Assembly (NCBI GenBank): GCA_050258555.1 | Contig: JBLMZA010000085.1 | Coordinates: forward strand, 1 to 5,755 | DNA: 5,755 nt | Source: CAISDA01 sp050258555 | GTDB taxonomy: Bacteria > Bacteroidota > Ignavibacteria > UBA10030 > UBA8401 | Reading direction: 5' to 3' | Shown: piece by piece, positions 4,908 through 5,755 of the stretch | How positions within the stretch are numbered: position 1 is the stretch's first letter | How the letters are laid out: each line of letters starts with the position of its first letter | Notes under the pieces: model-generated | The model's input: the letters and a program-made list of their open reading frames with translations, nothing else | Databases searched by the model: none | Told to the model about the DNA's origin: nothing | Made by a program: the position numbers and the translations under genes

Positions 4908-5755
4908 ATGGATATCGCGTCATTGAACACGAAATATGGAATCGCGGGAACGCTTGAATTTGCACTCGGCAAGGGCGGACTTCCCATGGCCAGAATCACC
5001 TCCTCACATGCCGACGCGGTGATCTCGCTCTACGGCGCGCAGGTGCTTTCCTATCGGCCGAAGGGAAAAGAAGAAGCGCTGTGGATGAGCGCGCAAAGTT
5101 TGTTTGAGGAAGCAAAGGCGATCCGCGGAGGAATTCCCGTCTGTTTCCCGTGGTTCGGCGCCCATGCGACGGATAAAACGAAGCCTCAGCACGGCTTTGC
5201 GCGCATCAGTCTGTGGGACGTTGCCGGCGCGGAGCTCGAACAGGACGGCACTGCGTGCCTGCGGCTTTCCTTGCGCGATACGGAGCGGACGCATGCGCTC
5301 TGGCCGCATGCCTTCAGTGCGGAGCTTGAAGTGAGAGTCGGCTCTTCGCTCGAAGTCGCGCTCACATGCACCAACACCGGCAGTGCGGAACTGACCTATA
5401 CCGACGCGCTTCATACATATCTGGCCGTGAGCGATATCGGCTCGGTGCTTCTGCGCGGACTCGGATCCTGCACGTACTACGAGGCGACGGAGACCGCTCC
5501 GCTGCGTCAGGAGGAAGCGCTCCTCGAGATCGACCGCGTCGTGAACCGCCGCTACATCGATACGGAAGCCGAATGCGTGATCGAGGACCGCGGCGTGCCG
5601 CGCACGATCAGCGTGGCAAAAAAGGGCAGCCGCATCACGGTGGTCTGGAATCCGTGGAAGGAGGGAGCGCGGTCGATGGCGGATATGGAGGATGACGGCT
5701 ACCGCACGATGCTCTGTGTGGAGGCGGTCAACACGCTTGGCGATGCCGTCGTGCT
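4908..5755 (+). CDS. D-hexose-6-phosphate mutarotase (YeaD-like aldose 1-epimerase), 3' end missing
   Basis: Members of this aldose-1-epimerase-like family interconvert the alpha and beta anomers of hexose 6-phosphates, chiefly glucose 6-phosphate, in the cytoplasm, feeding glycolysis and storage metabolism. The window contains 282 codons without a stop and then two bases. The family is about 290-300 aa, so only a short C-terminal piece should be missing. Signatures seen: AIRGGIPVCFPWFGAH (residues 71-86), PQHGFAR (93-99), ALHTYLAVSDI (167-177), GLG (184-186), EIDRVVNR (207-214), VVWNPWKEGARSMADMEDDG (245-264) and LCVEAVN (269-275). His95, His169 and Glu272 match the positions of family active-site residues. 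The ATG at 4908 was chosen for the AGGGA 9 bases upstream and a plausible N-terminus; Met27 is a possible but less likely alternative. It lies 59 bp after the lipoprotein stop on the same strand. Its role in metabolism has no obvious link to that operon. Confidence 0.93.
   Translation, partial: MDIASLNTKYGIAGTLEFALGKGGLPMARITSSHADAVISLYGAQVLSYRPKGKEEALWMSAQSLFEEAKAIRGGIPVCFPWFGAHATDKTKPQHGFARISLWDVAGAELEQDGTACLRLSLRDTERTHALWPHAFSAELEVRVGSSLEVALTCTNTGSAELTYTDALHTYLAVSDIGSVLLRGLGSCTYYEATETAPLRQEEALLEIDRVVNRRYIDTEAECVIEDRGVPRTISVAKKGSRITVVWNPWKEGARSMADMEDDGYRTMLCVEAVNTLGDAVV

Noticed and set aside
5366..5695. Forward frame within the mutarotase gene, and the antisense frame at 5004-5414
   Set aside because: Both are shadows of the mutarotase gene, whose frame stays open from 4908 to the window end with conserved motifs throughout.

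Overview
The window (5,755 bp, GC-rich by eye, densely coding) looks like an ordinary chromosomal stretch of a Gram-negative bacterium. The cell-envelope type is inferred from a Sec signal peptide on a protein with beta-barrel-like strands and from a lipoprotein signal with a lipobox. The taxon cannot be fixed from the sequence. The style of the lipoprotein and the lack of strong sigma70 promoters or Shine-Dalgarno sites before several genes would fit a Bacteroidota/Chlorobi-like or other FCB-type lineage, but this is a weak inference. There is no mobile element, tRNA, rRNA or CRISPR array.

Left part (1-1596). rsmE (+, 51-770; 16S rRNA m3U1498 methyltransferase) and thpR (-, 890-1513; RNA 2',3'-cyclic phosphodiesterase, 2H family) converge. 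The space between their conserved domains (777-967) is filled entirely by a small palindromic repeat array. It has two identical 62-bp units and a shortened 31-bp unit, separated by two nearly identical 18-bp spacers. Each unit folds as a hairpin. The right-hand unit lies inside the thpR reading frame and supplies its last 25 or so codons. This is the most unusual feature of the window.

Middle (1514-2231). An 83-bp divergent intergenic region separates thpR from yajQ (+, 1597-2100), a UPF0234/YajQ family nucleotide-binding protein. A perfect 15-bp inverted repeat (2114-2156) follows yajQ and is probably its transcription terminator.

Right part (2232-5755). Two exported proteins of unknown function are encoded 19 bp apart and so probably cotranscribed: a 339-aa signal-peptide protein with beta-barrel-like C-terminal strands, and a 525-aa lipoprotein with a CPYIYSFDG module. 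After 59 bp follows a gene for a YeaD-like D-hexose-6-phosphate mutarotase (4908-5755), cut by the window end just short of its stop.

I found no convincing new multi-gene system. The points worth following are the hairpin repeat array and its capture as a ThpR tail, and the uncharacterised barrel/lipoprotein gene pair.
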